DNA of 64,000 nucleotides from Paraburkholderia sp. BCC1886 (GTDB taxonomy: Bacteria > Pseudomonadota > Gammaproteobacteria > Burkholderiales > Burkholderiaceae). Location: NCBI RefSeq assembly GCF_900996245.1, contig NZ_CAAJGK010000118.1:236997-300996 (forward strand), given 5' to 3'. The notes beneath the pieces were generated by a model that saw nothing but the letters and a program-made list of their open reading frames with translations, searched no databases and was not told the DNA's origin. The position numbers and the translations under genes are program-made. Shown one piece after another: positions 45,873 through 54,699 of this stretch; the stretch's first letter is position 1; the number at the start of each line of letters is the position of its first letter.

Positions 45873-48737
45873 ATGAGCAGAGGATTCGACAGACGGACTT
45901 TCTTCAAGGTGGCGTCGCTTGCTTACGGCGCCGCCGCGAGTGCAACGGATGCGGCTCGGGCCGCAGTCGGGACAGTCGCCGGGACGGCGGGCAACGCCTC
46001 GCGCCACCCCGCTTCCCGCGACGATGCCGCACGCGTGCAGTGGCTCGACCAGCCGCCACCGGTCACGGGCTTTACCGGTGCGACGTGGGGCATCCCGTGG
46101 CCGCGCGGCACGGTTGCTGCCACCAGCACCTTCTCGTTGCGAAGCGACGCACGCCGGGTCGATCTGCAATCGTGGCCGCTTGCGTACTGGCCCGACGGCT
46201 CGCTGAAATGGAGCGCGCACGCGCTGGCGCCGCGCGGGTTCGACGCTTTGGACAACCGCGACGCGAGTGCCTCTTTCGTCGTCGAGCCCAATATGACGTC
46301 GGCCGATGTCGCGAACGGGCCAGCCCTTGTGCCGATCGCGCGACGGGTCGGCGACGCAATCGAGATCGATACCGGCTTGCTTCAAGGCACGATTCCCGTT
46401 GCCGGAGAGCGCGTATTCGTCAGCCTGACCCGCAACGGCGGGGCCGCCCTGCAGGATGGCCGGCTAGTGGTCCTGGCGGACGAGCGCGATCCGGCGCAGG
46501 CAGGCCGCGACGACGACGACAACGACAACGACAACGAAACCAGCCTGCCGGCTCGCCGGCGTTACCGCGGGCGGATCGATCGGGCGACGCTCGAACAAAA
46601 TGGCCCGGCGCGCGCGCTCGTGAAGCTGGAAGGCACCCATTTCATCGAGAGCAGCAGCAATACGGGCGGTGCGACATTACTGCCCTTCGTACTGCGGCTG
46701 TATTTCTATCGCGACTCGGACGCCGTGCGACTCGTCCACAGTCTGGTCTACGACGCCGATCCGCGACGCACCTTCATTCGCGGCGTGGGCCTGCGATTCG
46801 GCAAACCGCTGCAGGGTGAGGCCCATGAACGTTTCGTGCGCTTCGTAGGCGATAACGGCGGCGTATTCGCCGAAGCGGTTCGCGGTCTGACGGGACTGCG
46901 CCGCACGCCAGGACACGCGGTAGAGTCGGCTCAATTCGAAGGCGAAGCCACACCGCCTGCCGACGCGCTAGGAAAGATTTTTGCAAGGGATCTGCGCTTC
47001 GTTCCCGCATGGGGCGACTACACCCTGTTGCAGTCGAATGCCGATGGATTCACCATCGACAAGCGCACGCAAGGCGGCTGCGGATGGGTACGCTCCGCCA
47101 ACGGCACGCGTGCTTCCGGCACCGGGTATCTCGGTGCGCTCGATGGCGGTGTGGCTTTCGGCATTCGCCACTTCTGGCAGAGTCATCCCGGTCAGATCGA
47201 CATTCGCAATGCGCACACGTCCAACGCCACCGTCACCCTGTGGCTGTGGGCACCCGATGCGCCAGCAATGGATCTGCGTCCTTACCACGACGGTATGGGC
47301 GAGACGACATATGCCTTGCAACGCGATGCGCTCGATATCACCTACGAAGACTACGAGCCGGGCTTCATGACACCGTATGGCGTGGCACGTACCAGCGAAA
47401 TCGAATTGCAGTTGTTGCCCGCCACACCCTCGCATGCCGCGCTCGCGGCGATTGCGCAGCGCATCGAAACACCGCCGCGGCTGATCGCCTCGCGTGCGTG
47501 GATGTATCGCGCCGAGGCGTTCAGCCAGTACTGGCGCCCGGCCCATGAAGCCGCCGCACACGCGGCATCGAACGGCGTGTCGAACGCCGAACTCGGTCGC
47601 ACCCAGCAGGGACTCGACTGGAACTATGACTTCTATCGAGGCCAGATCGAACAGCGCAAATGGTACGGCTTCTGGGATTTCGGCGACGTGATGCACACCT
47701 ACGACAGCACACGTCATGTCTGGCGCTACGACGTCGGCGGATTTGCTTGGGACAATGGCGAACTGAGCACCGACATCTGGTTGTGGCACTACTGGCTGCA
47801 ATCGGGCCGTGCCGACGCCTTCCATACCGCCGAGGCAATGACTCGCCACGGTAGCGAAGTGGACGTTCATCATATTGGCCCGTTCAGCCCGCTCGGCTCA
47901 CGTCACGACGTCCAGCATTGGGGCGACAGTGCGAAGCAGTTGCGCGTCTCGACCGTCACGAATCACCGCTTCTATTACTACTTGACCGCCGACGAACGCG
48001 TGGGCGACCTGATGCATGCGCAAGCCGATGCGGTCGAACGCCTGCGCGACATCCTGCCTGGCCGCAAGATCGACGAGCCGTATCCCGCCGTGGATCGCGA
48101 GCATCATGCCACCGTCTCGTTCGGCACCGATTGGGGCGCGGTCGCCGCCGCCTGGCTCACCGAATGGGAGCGCACGCAATCTCAGGTGTATCGCGACAGG
48201 CTGGTGGCAAGCATGGAGTCGATTGCGGCCCAGCCGCATGGCTTTTTCACCGGCTATGGCGTGATGGATTTACGCACCGGCCGATTTGCGCCCGACATGA
48301 GCGGCGCGATGTCCGTGTCGCATCTGAGTGCGGTTTTCGGCTTGCCCGAAGTCTGCGGCGAACTGTTTCGCCTGCTCGACGTGCCGGCGTTTCGCGAGGC
48401 GTGGCTGCAATACTGCACGCTCTATTCCGCAAGTGCGGAGGAACAGCAGGCGGCGCTCGGCAAGCCGCTCGGCAAGCTGAATCTCAATCAGGGTCACGCG
48501 CGACTGCTGGCCTTCGCCGGCCACGAGACGGGCGACGCCGCATTGTGCCGGCGGGCGTGGCAGCAATTCTTTGCGGGACGCGCGGGCAGCACGTTCAGCG
48601 ACTTCCACACCGAGCGCGTGCGGGTCCCGGACGTGCTCTACGATGTCGACGAAGCGCCCCGCGTGTCGACCAATTCGTCGGCTCAATGGGGCCTGGGCGC
48701 AATCGGATTGCTCGCGCTCGCGGTTGATAATGGTTGA
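45873..48737 (+). CDS. Tat-exported exo-rhamnogalacturonan lyase-like protein (PL26/YetA type)
   Basis: A 954-residue protein starting with a twin-arginine signal (DRRTFFKVA, residues 6-14) followed by a hydrophobic segment. The mature N-terminus has VQWLDQPPPVTGFTGATWGIPWPRG with YWPDGSLKWSAHAL (the PcRGLX/YetA-like RIFT-barrel start). A large C-terminal alpha/alpha barrel follows (WYGFWDFGDVMHTYDS, NGELSTDIWLWHYWL, HHIGPFSPLGSRHDVQHWGDS). These features recall PL26 exo-rhamnogalacturonan lyases. The Asp/Asn stretch at 213-222 is an oddity. It starts eight bp after the receptor stop, so the two are co-expressed. Confidence 0.82.
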   Translation: MSRGFDRRTFFKVASLAYGAAASATDAARAAVGTVAGTAGNASRHPASRDDAARVQWLDQPPPVTGFTGATWGIPWPRGTVAATSTFSLRSDARRVDLQSWPLAYWPDGSLKWSAHALAPRGFDALDNRDASASFVVEPNMTSADVANGPALVPIARRVGDAIEIDTGLLQGTIPVAGERVFVSLTRNGGAALQDGRLVVLADERDPAQAGRDDDDNDNDNETSLPARRRYRGRIDRATLEQNGPARALVKLEGTHFIESSSNTGGATLLPFVLRLYFYRDSDAVRLVHSLVYDADPRRTFIRGVGLRFGKPLQGEAHERFVRFVGDNGGVFAEAVRGLTGLRRTPGHAVESAQFEGEATPPADALGKIFARDLRFVPAWGDYTLLQSNADGFTIDKRTQGGCGWVRSANGTRASGTGYLGALDGGVAFGIRHFWQSHPGQIDIRNAHTSNATVTLWLWAPDAPAMDLRPYHDGMGETTYALQRDALDITYEDYEPGFMTPYGVARTSEIELQLLPATPSHAALAAIAQRIETPPRLIASRAWMYRAEAFSQYWRPAHEAAAHAASNGVSNAELGRTQQGLDWNYDFYRGQIEQRKWYGFWDFGDVMHTYDSTRHVWRYDVGGFAWDNGELSTDIWLWHYWLQSGRADAFHTAEAMTRHGSEVDVHHIGPFSPLGSRHDVQHWGDSAKQLRVSTVTNHRFYYYLTADERVGDLMHAQADAVERLRDILPGRKIDEPYPAVDREHHATVSFGTDWGAVAAAWLTEWERTQSQVYRDRLVASMESIAAQPHGFFTGYGVMDLRTGRFAPDMSGAMSVSHLSAVFGLPEVCGELFRLLDVPAFREAWLQYCTLYSASAEEQQAALGKPLGKLNLNQGHARLLAFAGHETGDAALCRRAWQQFFAGRAGSTFSDFHTERVRVPDVLYDVDEAPRVSTNSSAQWGLGAIGLLALAVDNG
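46509..46538 (+). repeat. Asp/Asn low-complexity codon repeat inside the PL26-like gene
   Basis: Four GAC codons followed by three AAC-GAC-type alternations and GAA encode DDDDNDNDNE (residues 213-222). It interrupts a loop of the N-terminal part. Such runs can bind calcium or arise by slippage. Confidence 0.6.
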
Positions 48738-48746
48738 GCGAGGAAC

Positions 48747-48821
48747 ACAACCGGCTCGGTTGCGCCGGTTGTACGCCTGGAATCCAAGGTGGTGATGCGC
48801 ACAGGCGCGAGCGTGCGCGCC
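48747..48821. terminator. Hairpins between convergent lyase and transporter genes
   Basis: ACAACCGGC (48747-48755) pairs perfectly with GCCGGTTGT (48764-48772), loop 8. A second shorter stem GGCGCG (48804-48809)/CGCGCC (48816-48821) follows, right before the convergent stop at 48825. Neither is followed by a good T-run, but the position between two convergent operons supports termination. Confidence 0.55.
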
Positions 48822-48824
48822 ACC

Positions 48825-49673
48825 CTAACCTCGCCATGCGGTCAGGCGGCGCTCCGCCAGCAGCACAGCATGATTGAACGCGAGCCCGAGCAGCGCGAGC
48901 GTGATGATGCCCGCATACATTTTCGGAATCTCGAAGGTGAACTGCGAGTAGTTGACAAGGTAGCCCAGTCCCGCTTTTGCGCCGACCATTTCTGCCGCGA
49001 TCAGCACGAGAATCGAGTAAGCCGCCGCGACCCGGATGCCCGTGAATACCGTGGGCACCGATGCCGGCAACACCACGCGGATAAACAGTTGTAATGAGCC
49101 GAGCCCCATCGAGCGTGCGGAGCGGATCAGCAGCGGATCGACGTTGCGCACACCGCTCACCGTGTTGAGCACCACCGGCCAGATGCACGAATAGACAACC
49201 ATCGAGATCTTCGAGGTCTCGCCCATTCCCAGTATCAGCACGAAGACCGGCAGCAACGCGAGCGGCGCGGTATTGCGGAACAATTCCAGCAACGGGTTGA
49301 GCACTTCTTCGAGCTTCCGGTACCAGCCGATCACGAGACCCAACGGCACGCCGAGCGCCACGGCGATGACAAAACCGCCCAGCGCGCGCGTGGTGCTGGC
49401 CAGTAGATGCTGCTCCAGTTCGCCCGAGCGCAGCATGTCGAACAGTGCGGCGAGCACCGCCGAAAACGGCGGCAGAAAGGTCGCGTCGACCCATCCCGCC
49501 CGCGGCAGGCTCTCCCATAGCCCGCAAAAAATCACGATGGCGATGCTGCTCCGAAAAATTCGCGGAAAGGTGGCCGTAAGTGCGACAAACCGCGACGTCT
49601 CTGTCGCGCTCGCCGCTGCACGGGTTGCTGGGGCTGGTGGGGTCGGCGCGGCTCGCGTGCCTGCAGTGCTCAT
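48825..49673 (-). CDS. ABC transporter permease, SsuC/TauC type
   Basis: This 282-residue inner-membrane protein is the permease of a nitrate/sulfonate-type importer. The family-typical pattern WESLPRAGWVDATFLPP near 53-70, five or six helices, the EAA loop IRSARSMGLGSLQLFIRVVLPASVPTVFTGIR and the C-terminal YSQFTFEIPKMYAGIITLALLG are all seen. AGGAAG precedes the ATG. It is the last gene of a four-gene minus-strand operon (dioxygenase, binding protein, ATPase, permease). Confidence 0.93.
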   Translation of the reverse strand: MSTAGTRAAPTPPAPATRAAASATETSRFVALTATFPRIFRSSIAIVIFCGLWESLPRAGWVDATFLPPFSAVLAALFDMLRSGELEQHLLASTTRALGGFVIAVALGVPLGLVIGWYRKLEEVLNPLLELFRNTAPLALLPVFVLILGMGETSKISMVVYSCIWPVVLNTVSGVRNVDPLLIRSARSMGLGSLQLFIRVVLPASVPTVFTGIRVAAAYSILVLIAAEMVGAKAGLGYLVNYSQFTFEIPKMYAGIITLALLGLAFNHAVLLAERRLTAWRG

Positions 49674-49701
49674 CTTCTGCTTCCTTTTCTACTGTCTTCT
49701 A

Positions 49702-50526
49702 TCAGGCCGCCTGGGCCGCTTCTGGCCGGGGTACGGATTCGCGCCGGTAGGTCTGCGCCTCGGCGCGCGTATGCGTCAACGCCCAGATTTCATGGCGCAG
49801 CCGCACGAACTCCGGCTTCGAGCGCATGTCGTCCGAAAGGTCGCCGCGCTCCAGATGGACGTCGAGCGAATGCGCGATACGACCGGGCGCCGCCGCCATC
49901 ACGAGCACGCGTTCGCCGAGATAGATCGCTTCGTCGATGGAATGCGTGATGAACACCACGGTGGTACCCGTGCGCTGCCAGAGCCGCAGCAGTTCATCCT
50001 GCAAGGTCTCGCGGGTCTGGGCATCGAGTGCGGCGAACGGCTCGTCCATCAGCAGCACTTCGGGCTCGAACGACAGCGCGCGCGCAATCGCGACGCGCTG
50101 CTTCATGCCGCCCGACAGTTCATGCGGATACCGGTTGCCGAATTCGCCCAGTCCGACCAGATCGAGACACGCGCGCGCCCTGTCGCGACGCTCCGCTCTG
50201 GCAACACCTTTGGCCGCCAGGCCGAACTCGACGTTGCCGAGCGCGGTTTTCCAGGGAAACAGCGCGTACTGCTGGAAGACGACGCCGCGATCGAGGCCCG
50301 GTCCTTCGACCGTCTTGCCGTTGATCGATATCTGGCCATCGTCCACCGTCGCCAGTCCGGCGATCAGATCGAGCAGAGTCGTCTTGCCGCAGCCGCTCGG
50401 TCCCACCAGCGTGATGAACTCGCCCGCACGGACGTCGAAAGAGACCTTCTCCAGCACGCTAAAATGCCCGCGCCGCTTCAGATCGAATCCTTTCGTGACG
50501 TCGCGCACGCCGATTGCCGCCCCCAT
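49702..50526 (-). CDS. ABC transporter ATPase, SsuB/TauB type
   Basis: A 274-residue ATPase of the nitrate/sulfonate/taurine type: Walker A GPSGCGKTTLLDLIAG (about 43-58), Q-loop QQYALFPW, signature LSGGMKQRVAIARAL, Walker B VLLMDEPFAALD and the switch loop FITHSIDEAIYLGERVLVM. GAGG precedes the ATG. It energises the SsuC-like permease 28 bp downstream. The 24-residue C-terminal tail is Arg/Pro-rich. Confidence 0.94.
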   Translation of the reverse strand: MGAAIGVRDVTKGFDLKRRGHFSVLEKVSFDVRAGEFITLVGPSGCGKTTLLDLIAGLATVDDGQISINGKTVEGPGLDRGVVFQQYALFPWKTALGNVEFGLAAKGVARAERRDRARACLDLVGLGEFGNRYPHELSGGMKQRVAIARALSFEPEVLLMDEPFAALDAQTRETLQDELLRLWQRTGTTVVFITHSIDEAIYLGERVLVMAAAPGRIAHSLDVHLERGDLSDDMRSKPEFVRLRHEIWALTHTRAEAQTYRRESVPRPEAAQAA

Positions 50527-50558
50527 ATCGTCGACCTCGAAATTCGTCGCTTGCCGGC

Positions 50559-51596
50559 CTAGCGGGCCGCCACCGACTGGTTGAACGGATTGAACTGGTT
50601 GGAGTAGATCGCATCGGGCTTCACCTGATCGGGTTTCAGCACGCCGTTCTTCACGTACCAGTCGATATACGTCATGAAGTCCCCGGCATCGATCAGGCCA
50701 CCCTTGCCGCCTACGCCCGCCGACTTCCAGTAGTTGACGATCGAGGTGTCTTCATTGCGGTGCCGCGCCTCGACGATCTTCCTGAGCCGTGCCACCACTT
50801 CGGCGCGCGGCGTGTTCTTCGCCCACTCGATCGCTCTCGCCGTGCCGTCGACGAACTTGCGCACCGTATTCGGGTTCTGCGCGATGAAGCGGTCGGTGAA
50901 CAGATAGCTCGCATAGCCGAACGAGCCGAACAGTTGATAGTCGGTGGTCAGCAGGGTCGCCCCGCCGGTCGCGACCAGCTTGTCCTTGATGATGTCTTCG
51001 AGGAACACCGCATCGAGCTGCTTCTGCTTGAGCAACTGCGCGAGGTTCACCGGCGGCGCCGCGACGAACACCACCTTGTCGATGTCGTCTTTCGACAAGC
51101 CCGCTTTCTCGAGATACGCGGTCACCAGGTATTGCTCGTAGGCGCCCGGCGTATTCACGCCGACTCGCCGGCCGATCAGATCGCGCGCACCGTGAATCGG
51201 GCTGCCTTGCAGCACGAAGAGTCCACCGTTGGTTTCCCTGTCGGTGCCGATATAGGAGATCACCGCCTTCACGGGCGCATGCGCCGCGACCAGTTTCACG
51301 ATCGAGCCGTTGAATGCGCCGCCGAAATCGACGTCGCCAGTGACTGCCGCCTGAATGTCCTGCGGCCCGCTGATCGTGTTGCCCACCCATTTGAGCTTTA
51401 GCGGCGCCAGATAACCGAGGTCTTCGGCGAGTTCCGGATACAGCACTTTGCTCGCCCAGCCCTGATAGCGTAATTCGGTTTTCTCAGGCGTTTGTGCCAG
51501 CGCGGACGTGGCGCCGGACAGGAAAACTGTGGCCAGCGCCGACACCAGCAGTCCCCTGCCGATGCGTTGCCGCCACGAACGTACGCTTTGCTTCAT
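50559..51596 (-). CDS. ABC transporter substrate-binding protein, SsuA/TauA-like
   Basis: A 345-residue exported binding protein of the nitrate/sulfonate class: signal peptide 1-36 (LLVSALATVFLSGATSALAQ), then ELRYQGWASKVLYPELAEDLGYLAPLKLKWVGN, GPQDIQAAVTGDVDFGGAFNG and DLIGRRVGVNTPGAYEQYLVTAYL. The ATG at 51596 is the one with a signal; an earlier in-frame opening is not. It sits between the TauD-like dioxygenase and the ATPase. The cargo is plausibly an alkanesulfonate or related compound, not proven. Confidence 0.92.
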   Translation of the reverse strand: MKQSVRSWRQRIGRGLLVSALATVFLSGATSALAQTPEKTELRYQGWASKVLYPELAEDLGYLAPLKLKWVGNTISGPQDIQAAVTGDVDFGGAFNGSIVKLVAAHAPVKAVISYIGTDRETNGGLFVLQGSPIHGARDLIGRRVGVNTPGAYEQYLVTAYLEKAGLSKDDIDKVVFVAAPPVNLAQLLKQKQLDAVFLEDIIKDKLVATGGATLLTTDYQLFGSFGYASYLFTDRFIAQNPNTVRKFVDGTARAIEWAKNTPRAEVVARLRKIVEARHRNEDTSIVNYWKSAGVGGKGGLIDAGDFMTYIDWYVKNGVLKPDQVKPDAIYSNQFNPFNQSVAAR

Positions 51597-51669
51597 GCTT
51601 CGATCTCCTCGGTGGATCAGGCGCAGGGGCAGGATCAGGGGCAGGGTCATGACAGCTTCCGTATGCGGC

Positions 51670-52602
51670 TCAGAACACACCGTCGTGTTCGAGCGTGACG
51701 CGGTGAATGCGACGGCGCGCCGAACCATAATCGCGCGCGGCGTAGTGCTGGACCTGACGGTTGTCCCAGATCGCGACGTCACCTGCGCGCCATTCGAAAC
51801 GGGCCTGCACTTCGGGCGTCTTGATCAGGTCGTACAGGTAGTTCAGGAGGCTCTGGCTGGCCGTCTTCGACACGCCGAGCAGGTGGCTGGTATGGCCTTC
51901 GTTGACGAACACCAGCTTGCGGCCGTTTTCCGGGTGGGTCTTGATGACCGGCACCTCGATGGGCGGATACTTGGCCGATGCGTCGCGCACTCGCGCAAGA
52001 CCGGCCGCCACGCTCTGTTCGCTGGTGCCTTCGGGAATGTCGTAGCCGCTCAGCAGATCGGCCAGCGCCTGCTTTTTGGGTGAGGCGAGGAAGGTGTTCA
52101 CCGCCGTCAGCTTCTCGAAGTAGCGGGCCAGATCGGGATCCAGCAGGTCGTAGACTGCCGTCGACGAGGTCCAGATCGTGTCGCCGCCGCCCCCTTCTGG
52201 AATCTCCTGTGCGTGGAGGACCGTGGCCTTGGGTGGCTGGTGCTGCCACGAAACGTCGACGTGCCAGTTGTCGGTGCCACCGGACTGGGTTTTTTCGCTA
52301 TGCGCGATGACCTCGATTTCAGGAAATCCGGTGACGGCCGGCAGATAGACATTCTTGCGCACCGGCGTGCCGAACACGCGCGCGAGCGCCACGTGCTGCT
52401 CGGGCGTAAGCGTCTGCTCGCGAAAAAAGATCACGCCGTGATCGACGAGTGCCTGCCTCACGACCTGTTGATTGTCTTCGCTCAATGGCTGAGACAAATC
52501 TACGTTTTCGATCACGGCGCCAATCAACGGCTTGTAGCGACGCACACGAAGCGGCTGGTGAGCGGCGGACTGTTGCGACTGATGTTCGAGCACGGTACTC
52601 AT
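51670..52602 (-). CDS. TauD/TfdA-family 2-oxoglutarate-dependent dioxygenase
   Basis: The 310-residue dioxygenase has the iron ligands H114 and D116 (DNWHVDVSW) and H286 (VQHYAARDY), and the co-substrate Arg R301 (RRIHRVTLEHDG). It is TauD-like but longer, with an N-terminal Gln-rich tail, and differs clearly from the first TauD in the window. It may act on alkyl sulfates or sulfonates, as AtsK-type enzymes do. AAGGAG lies just before the ATG. It heads the sulfonate-transport operon (48825-52602), with the transporter probably feeding it substrate. Confidence 0.92.
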   Translation of the reverse strand: MSTVLEHQSQQSAAHQPLRVRRYKPLIGAVIENVDLSQPLSEDNQQVVRQALVDHGVIFFREQTLTPEQHVALARVFGTPVRKNVYLPAVTGFPEIEVIAHSEKTQSGGTDNWHVDVSWQHQPPKATVLHAQEIPEGGGGDTIWTSSTAVYDLLDPDLARYFEKLTAVNTFLASPKKQALADLLSGYDIPEGTSEQSVAAGLARVRDASAKYPPIEVPVIKTHPENGRKLVFVNEGHTSHLLGVSKTASQSLLNYLYDLIKTPEVQARFEWRAGDVAIWDNRQVQHYAARDYGSARRRIHRVTLEHDGVF

Positions 52603-52828
52603 GACTTTCTCCTTGAGGTCGAAAAGCGAGACTCATGAAAACAGTCGGCAGACCACCTCGACAACCAAGAAATAGCTGCATGCTTATGTGCCCGAAAAAG
52701 ATTCGATTAGTCCGCGATCCATCGAAAGTTCCCGATGCACGAGGCGATTTGGTTCGAACGAAAAGTTATTTCGGACGACGTCGTTTTTCGCCTACGGTCG
52801 AAGGCTCCGGTCGATCGCGGATCGCTCG

Positions 52829-54427
52829 CTAAGGCTGGATGCTCAAGTCGGCGAAATTGCCTCTCAATCCCTCGCCGGTCGGCGCGTAGTTTTTCACCTT
52901 CTTCGACACGATGGTGATATTCGGATTCGCGCCAAACTCAATCGACGGAATATCGTCATGGACGATCTGCTGGAACTGGATGAACAACTGGCGGCGCTTT
53001 GCCTCGTCGGTCTCGACCGATGCCGCTTCCAGCAGGCGATCCACTTCCGGATTCGAATAGTGCGCCGCATTGGAGAACGGCAGCCCGATCTTGAAGTTCT
53101 TCGACCAGAACACGCGCTGCACGCCGACCGTCGGATCGAATACGTTCGCGAGCGCTTCGAGCGTGATGTCGAAAGCCCGGTCCGTATAAGCCTTCTTCAC
53201 ATAGGTCGCAAAATCGTAGCTCTCGATCTCGGCGTCGATGCCGATACGCGCCAGCGACTGCCGCACGAAATCCGCGGCGCGCGGGTCCTGGAACGGGTTG
53301 AACAGCAGCCGCAGCTTGAACCGCTTGCCGTCCGCGCCCCGCTTCAGGCCGGCGGCATCGAGCGCGGCATTGGCCGCCGCAATGTCATACGGGAAGTAAT
53401 GAATGTCCGCATCGTGATACTTCGTATTGGCCACGCCGATCGCCGCCGCCGACACCGTGCCGTAGCCATACCAGACCACACGGTTCAAGGCGTTGACGTC
53501 CACCGCCTGCGAGATCGCCTTGCGAACGGCCTTGTCCTTCAGAACAGGCGTATCCAGATTGAAGATCAGTTGCTGATGGTTGCTGACATAAGGCCAGTTG
53601 GTCGTATCGACGTTGAAGGCGGGCAGCGCCGCGAAGCGCTTCACATCGGATAACGGAATCGCCTGATCGGCCAGATTCGCCGCGCCCGATTCGAGCGCCG
53701 CCGCCCGCGCCGCGGCGTCGGGCAGAAACCGCACGATGATCTTGTCGACGTACGGCTTGGGTTTGTCCCAGTAGTCCGGATTGCGTTCGAGAAGAATGTA
53801 GCTGCCGTGAACGAACGATTTGAAAACGAACGGCCCCGTGCCAACGGGTGCGCTGTTATGCGGATTGGCGACGATATCCGTTCCCTCGTACAGATGCTTC
53901 GGGATAATCGGCGATTCCGAGCCGGACAATGCGGTCAGCAGAAACGGTGCGGGCTTCGACAGTTCGATGATGGCCGTGTAATCGTCCGGGGTCTTCACGT
54001 CGGTGACGTTCGCGAACGTGCTGCGGCCGCGCGGATGCACCTGCTTGAGCGTCAGAATGGAAAACGCGACGTCGGCGGACGTGAACGGCTTGCCATCGTG
54101 CCATCTGACGCCGTGGCGCAACGTGAAGCGATACTGCAGGCCATCCTTGCTGACGCTCCATGCGCTTGCGAGCAACGGCTCGGGATTCAGGTCCTTGTCG
54201 TAAGTCAGCAGACCTTCGACTACCTTGGGCCCGATCTCCGCGTTACCGCCGGCGGTGGTCGTCAAGGGGACGATGGAGGCCGGCTCGGGCGCGACCAGCC
54301 ACGTCAGGGTGCCGCCGTGAGCCGGCTCGGCCGCAACGGCTGCCGCAGGTGCCGTAACGGCAGCACTTAGCGTCAGCGCGAACAATGCGGTGTACAGGGT
54401 GCTGCGCAATCCATTCGACGATCCCAT
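52829..54427 (-). CDS. ABC transporter substrate-binding protein, family 5
   Basis: A 532-residue exported protein. A signal peptide (1-33, FALTLSAAVTAPAAAVAAEP) follows the ATG at 54427, which has AGAGGA upstream. The mature protein has GGTLTWLVAPEPASIVPL, WSVSKDGLQYRFTLRHGVRWHDG and GTGPFVFKSFVHGSYILLERNPDYW. It is related to the protein at 59813-61429 (shared VHPRGRSTF-NVT, ELSKPAP-LL-ALS, SNAALYSNPEVDRLLE-like end), so the two probably use the importer encoded at 55975-59799. No transporter partner is adjacent in its own operon. Confidence 0.92.
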   Translation of the reverse strand: MGSSNGLRSTLYTALFALTLSAAVTAPAAAVAAEPAHGGTLTWLVAPEPASIVPLTTTAGGNAEIGPKVVEGLLTYDKDLNPEPLLASAWSVSKDGLQYRFTLRHGVRWHDGKPFTSADVAFSILTLKQVHPRGRSTFANVTDVKTPDDYTAIIELSKPAPFLLTALSGSESPIIPKHLYEGTDIVANPHNSAPVGTGPFVFKSFVHGSYILLERNPDYWDKPKPYVDKIIVRFLPDAAARAAALESGAANLADQAIPLSDVKRFAALPAFNVDTTNWPYVSNHQQLIFNLDTPVLKDKAVRKAISQAVDVNALNRVVWYGYGTVSAAAIGVANTKYHDADIHYFPYDIAAANAALDAAGLKRGADGKRFKLRLLFNPFQDPRAADFVRQSLARIGIDAEIESYDFATYVKKAYTDRAFDITLEALANVFDPTVGVQRVFWSKNFKIGLPFSNAAHYSNPEVDRLLEAASVETDEAKRRQLFIQFQQIVHDDIPSIEFGANPNITIVSKKVKNYAPTGEGLRGNFADLSIQP

Positions 54428-54699
54428 CGCTATCCTCTTTATTGTTTGAACGTCGGATAGTAAGGCGCGCCGAATGGGACGGAAAGCAAGCAAACGTCAT
54501 TAGCTTTGCATCCGTCGAGCGCGGATTCGCGTAGGCCGGGACGAAAAGCGCCGGTCTGCTGCGATTGGAAAGCAGAATTGCTTGGTTTGATTCCGCGCAC
54601 CCGCGTGCTCTACTAGAACGTTGCGGACCGTCGGGGGAAGCCCGGACTTCGTGCCGGTCGAGCCCGCGCTATTCACGTTACCCGGCACGGATAATCACT

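Noticed and set aside
38541..48737. Idea that the receptor locus is an iron-siderophore uptake system because of FecI/FecR
   Set aside because: No siderophore gene or iron transporter is present; two different rhamnogalacturonan-lyase-type enzymes flank it, so a carbohydrate ligand fits better.
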